A program made the position numbers and the translations under genes. The notes beneath the pieces were generated by a model. The model was given only the letters and a program-made list of their open reading frames with translations, was not told the origin of the DNA and did no database searches. Positions 4,661 through 6,770 of a DNA stretch of 6,770 bases are shown in pieces (position 1 is the first letter of the stretch; each line of letters begins with the position of its first letter). The stretch is from Dehalococcoidia bacterium (lineage in GTDB: Bacteria > Chloroflexota > Dehalococcoidia > GIF9 > UBA5629). Location of the stretch: positions 1-6,770 of the forward strand of contig JAQTLG010000091.1 in the NCBI GenBank assembly GCA_028715025.1. Reading direction: 5' to 3'.

Positions 4661-5528
4661 CCATGCTCCCTGATAGATCCCTGACGGTGAATTTATATAT
4701 ATCGTCGGACTTCATCATCCCCTTTTCCGTGATCAACCCCGAGAGCATCTCAAGCGGGACCAGATCGAAGCCCGGCTCAGGCTCAGGCAAGCCCGCGGTC
4801 AGTCCGCGGGCGTCGATCTTGCTTGTCTCGCATACGGCATAGAAAGGACGTTTCTTGCGCAGAGCCGTCTGCGCCAGCTCCAGAGAGGGCGTCCCGTTAA
4901 TCAGCCAGCCGTGAAGCGAGACGCCGTCGGCGCCGCACAGCACCAGGTCTGCACGCGCAGCCTGCCAGCCTATTTGTGAATCGGGCACAATGCTGCCGCT
5001 GATGCCCGATTCCCTCAGGCGGCGCAGCGCCATCTCACCGTAGGATATTTTTTTATAGCGAGACTGGACGGCCAGCACTTTAAAGTCCCTGCCGCCGCGC
5101 CGTGCCAGCTCCAGGGCGCTGCAGACGGATGAGCTGTAGCTGCAGATCATAACGATGCTGCGCTTACCTACGAGCGCGACCGCATTGCGCGCTGCGGCAG
5201 CAGTGTATTTTTGCTGACGCCTGATCAGGCGGTCGGCTATGCTGAAGGCTGCTTTCTTAAGGCGCTGCGGCGACCTGGATGTCGCAGCGGCCGATTCGAT
5301 CTCTTCCTGATAATAGATGGCATAATTGGCGATGGACACCATGGAGGGGCGCGCGCTGATCAACGCGCTGACCACGCCGGTGAGCGATGACAGGAGTTTA
5401 TCCGAGCTCTCGGCCGTATCCAGCGAAGCGGCCTCGCGCAGTATCTCGAGTGCCCGCAGGGTGAGCCATCCCGCCCCGTGCTCCCGGTCCTTTTTAAGGG
5501 AGCTGATACTTTTCCTGAGAGTGACCAT
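4644..5528 (-). CDS. eIF-2B alpha/beta/delta-like protein (MtnA/ribose-1,5-bisphosphate isomerase superfamily)
   Basis: The 294-aa protein follows the eIF-2B/IF-2B superfamily. A helical N-terminus starts DREHGAGWLTLRALEIL (14-30), matching the family's HGA(S) motif. The Rossmann-like part has SIVMICSYSSSVCSALELA (about 124-142, equivalent to TYSRSSTV), the core VLAVQSR (151-157), ADLVLCGADGVSLHGWLINGTP (193-214), KKRPFYAVCETSKID (225-239) and DLVPLEMLSGLITEKG (255-270). In catalytic relatives such as MtnA and ribose-1,5-bisphosphate isomerase the GAD loop continues to NGD...NKIGT. Here it reads HGWLINGT, so the catalytic Asp appears to be replaced by Trp. Cys129 is near the usual catalytic Cys position. 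The protein may have a different reaction or a nucleotide- or sugar-phosphate-binding role. A TATAAT lies 11 nt before the ATG; no Shine-Dalgarno sequence is seen. It overlaps tatD by 17 bp and follows the DRG-like GTPase by 36 bp. Confidence 0.85.
   Translation of the reverse strand: MVTLRKSISSLKKDREHGAGWLTLRALEILREAASLDTAESSDKLLSSLTGVVSALISARPSMVSIANYAIYYQEEIESAAATSRSPQRLKKAAFSIADRLIRRQQKYTAAAARNAVALVGKRSIVMICSYSSSVCSALELARRGGRDFKVLAVQSRYKKISYGEMALRRLRESGISGSIVPDSQIGWQAARADLVLCGADGVSLHGWLINGTPSLELAQTALRKKRPFYAVCETSKIDARGLTAGLPEPEPGFDLVPLEMLSGLITEKGMMKSDDIYKFTVRDLSGSMGERPH
4791..4811. repeat. Strong GC intragenic hairpin in the eIF-2B-like gene
   Basis: GCCCGCGG (4791-4798) and CCGCGGGC (4804-4811) are perfect 8-bp GC-only arms around the 5-nt loop TCAGT. 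It encodes DARGLTAGL just after the TSKID motif. No T-tract follows, so it is not a terminator; it might slow translation or be a chance result of GC-rich codons. Confidence 0.5.
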
Positions 5529-5539
5529 TGTTATCTGGA

Positions 5540-5545
5540 ATTATA
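5540..5545 (-). promoter_or_regulatory. Possible -10 element upstream of the eIF-2B-like gene
   Basis: A perfect TATAAT on the minus strand lies 11 nt before the ATG at 5528, within the 36-bp gap after the GTPase gene. The best hexamer at 17 nt is TTAAGC, only three of six to the -35 consensus. If used, it would give a nearly leaderless transcript. Weakly supported. Confidence 0.28.
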
Positions 5546-5564
5546 CCTTAAACCTGCCTGTGGC

Positions 5565-6542
5565 TTAAACGTGCAGCTCGATGATGTCGTTGTCTTGCAG
5601 CACGTGCTCGGGTCCGACGCGCTGGCCGTCGAACTTGCCGGAGCCCCAGAGCACGGCATAGCGCAGTCCTGATTTAAAATCCTTGTGCACAGCCTCGGCT
5701 GCATCTTTGATGGTCGCCCCTGCCGGCAGTATTACAGGATCGGTCAGGTCCACCCTGGCGCCGGGAGATTTGGTGTGCACGCGCATGATCCGGAGGCGCG
5801 AGAAGATCTGCCGTTTGAGCTCCTCCAGGTTCTGCTTCTCCGCTGCCGATACCCTGACCGCGTCCAGCCACCTTCCGAACCTGGTATTAAGGGCGTTGAT
5901 CCCTTCGTCGTCGATATCCAGGTCTCCTACGTTAGCTATAATGAAGGCGCGCCGCTCCCTGAGGCCGGTGCCGCTGTTGTCTACACCGGACTTAAAAGGC
6001 ACGACGGATATCTCCTCCAGACCCCGCAGCGTTTCTTCGACCTGCCGTACGGGATCGCTGGTGAGGTCCACCACGATGGCCAGCAGGTCGGCGTTGCGCA
6101 GCACGGTGTTGGACCAGACGCGCGTCTCTTCCATGTTGATGGCGGGCATGTCCACCAGTTGTACCTGGATGTTCTCAAAAGGCATCATGCCGATGTTGGG
6201 CGACTTGGTGGTAAAGGGATAAGCGGCAACCTCGGGCTTTACGCTGGTCAGTGAGGCCAACAAAAGAGATTTGCCGGTATTGGGCATACCGATCAACGCC
6301 ACCTGGCCCGCCCCCTCCCTGCGCACATTGAAATTTTGCCTGCTGGTGGCGGATTTTCTCTCGGCCTCTTCGCTGATTTTAGCGATCTTGCGGCGCAGGT
6401 CGGCCTGGAGGTGGTCGGTGCCCTTGTGCTTGGGCATCACGGACAGCATGGCCTCCAACGCCTGGATCTTCTCGTCCGGCGTGGTTGCGCTCTTGAAGCG
6501 TCGCTCCGCTTCAAAATACTGCGGCGTCAGGTTAGCCGGCAT
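5565..6542 (-). CDS. DRG-like (Obg-related) GTPase with C-terminal TGS domain
   Basis: The 325-aa protein resembles the DRG branch of the Obg/TRAFAC GTPases, known from archaea, eukaryotes and some bacteria and linked to ribosomes. An N-terminal charged helical region (MPANLTPQYFEAERRF to about 75) precedes the G domain: G1 GMPNTGKS (85-92), G2 YPFTT (108-112), G3 VDMPA (130-134), G4 position ANVGD (203-207) and G5 VSA (231-233). The TGS domain occupies about 254-325 (RVHTKSPGARVDLTDPVILPAGATIKDAAEAVH to NDIIELHV). Compared with consensus, the Gly of DxPG is Ala and the Lys of NKxD is Val, which could weaken guanine recognition and alter hydrolysis. Start: ATG with GGGGG 7 nt upstream; an AT-rich gap precedes it. 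It probably acts in the cytoplasm on ribosomes or translation, in keeping with the eIF-2B-like gene 36 bp downstream, but this is inference. Confidence 0.9.
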   Translation of the reverse strand: MPANLTPQYFEAERRFKSATTPDEKIQALEAMLSVMPKHKGTDHLQADLRRKIAKISEEAERKSATSRQNFNVRREGAGQVALIGMPNTGKSLLLASLTSVKPEVAAYPFTTKSPNIGMMPFENIQVQLVDMPAINMEETRVWSNTVLRNADLLAIVVDLTSDPVRQVEETLRGLEEISVVPFKSGVDNSGTGLRERRAFIIANVGDLDIDDEGINALNTRFGRWLDAVRVSAAEKQNLEELKRQIFSRLRIMRVHTKSPGARVDLTDPVILPAGATIKDAAEAVHKDFKSGLRYAVLWGSGKFDGQRVGPEHVLQDNDIIELHV

Positions 6543-6557
6543 ACTGCATCCCCCGGG

Positions 6558-6592
6558 AAGCTATATTGTATATATTTTAACTCAAAATACGG
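6558..6592 (-). promoter_or_regulatory. AT-rich gap, possible promoter of the GTPase gene
   Basis: The 50-bp gap between the transporter stop and the GTPase start is markedly AT-rich, unlike the flanking genes. On the minus strand TTGAGT and several TATA-like hexamers (TATATA, TATACA, TATAGC) are present, but no pair has a good sequence match together with 16-18 nt spacing. A promoter is plausible; its exact position cannot be read. Confidence 0.3.
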
Positions 6593-6770
6593 TCAGAATT
6601 CAGGCTTGACTATTAGAGCATAGATAACTGCCAGGAGGGCCGCGGCGCCGGCGATGGCGAATCCCGTTGCGTACCCCGTGAATGCCCCGCTGATGACGGC
6701 GCCGCACAATGTGCCCAGCGTTACCGTGGCCTGTATGGTGGCCAGGTTGCCGCCCATGCGGGTGACCACA
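6593..6770 (-). CDS. C-terminus of a probable MFS-type transporter (N-terminus outside window)
   Basis: The minus strand from the window edge encodes 58 residues ending at TGA (6593-6595); the start lies beyond 6770. The visible part has a basic/glycine turn VTRMGGNLATIQA followed by two hydrophobic helices (about 16-38 and 36-54, GFAIAGAAALLAVIYALIV) and a short tail KPEF. Small-residue-rich helices of this kind at the very C-terminus fit the last two membrane segments of a major facilitator superfamily permease, whose substrate cannot be told. Another polytopic membrane protein cannot be excluded. It is 50 bp upstream of the DRG-like GTPase on the same strand. Confidence 0.6.
   Translation of the reverse strand, partial: VVTRMGGNLATIQATVTLGTLCGAVISGAFTGYATGFAIAGAAALLAVIYALIVKPEF

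Noticed and set aside
5683..6254. Long plus-strand ORFs opposite the GTPase gene
   Set aside because: They are antisense to a gene with clear G motifs and a TGS domain; the translations have no domain-like pattern.

Overview
The window is a compact bacterial chromosome segment of moderate GC content. All nine genes that can be supported lie on the minus strand, so the order of transcription runs from high to low coordinates. Several traits together suggest an uncultured or anaerobic member of the Chloroflexota, in the broad neighbourhood of the Dehalococcoidia: a DRG-like GTPase with a TGS domain, a solitary eIF-2B-like protein, a CcdA/thioredoxin/TlpA cassette, and a REP-type inverted repeat. 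This placement is inference from gene families and was not tested.

Right part (about 6770-3890): the tail of a probable MFS transporter (6593-6770) is followed by an AT-rich 50-bp gap. Then come a DRG-like GTPase (5565-6542), an eIF-2B alpha/beta/delta-like protein (4644-5528) and a TatD-family metallohydrolase (3890-4660). The last two overlap by 17 bp and are probably translationally coupled. Both the GTPase and the eIF-2B-like protein keep their family's overall signature but differ at positions that are normally functional.

Middle (3889-3687): a 203-bp gap holds a REP/MITE-like inverted repeat (about 3769-3861). Beyond it is a credible promoter (3704-3732) with a 15-bp palindrome lying over its -10 box and spacer.

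Left part (3686-1): this promoter probably drives a sugar-nucleotide pyrophosphorylase (2658-3686), thioredoxin (2305-2634), CcdA (1598-2302) and a TlpA/ResA-like lipoprotein (1058-1570), with gaps of 24, 2 and 27 bp. The redox genes form a plausible electron relay: cytoplasmic thioredoxin reduces membrane CcdA, which reduces thioredoxin-fold proteins on the outer face of the membrane. A second, membrane-anchored TlpA-like protein (342-926) follows after a 131-bp gap containing a hairpin. The last gene (1-288, cut by the window edge) encodes an unrecognised protein with a charged helical N-terminus and one membrane helix, and has its own promoter-like sequence.

No RNA gene, CRISPR array, insertion sequence or clearly novel multigene system was seen. 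The points most worth a second look are the atypical redox lipoprotein, the altered residues in the GTPase and eIF-2B-like proteins, and the palindrome over the pyrophosphorylase promoter.
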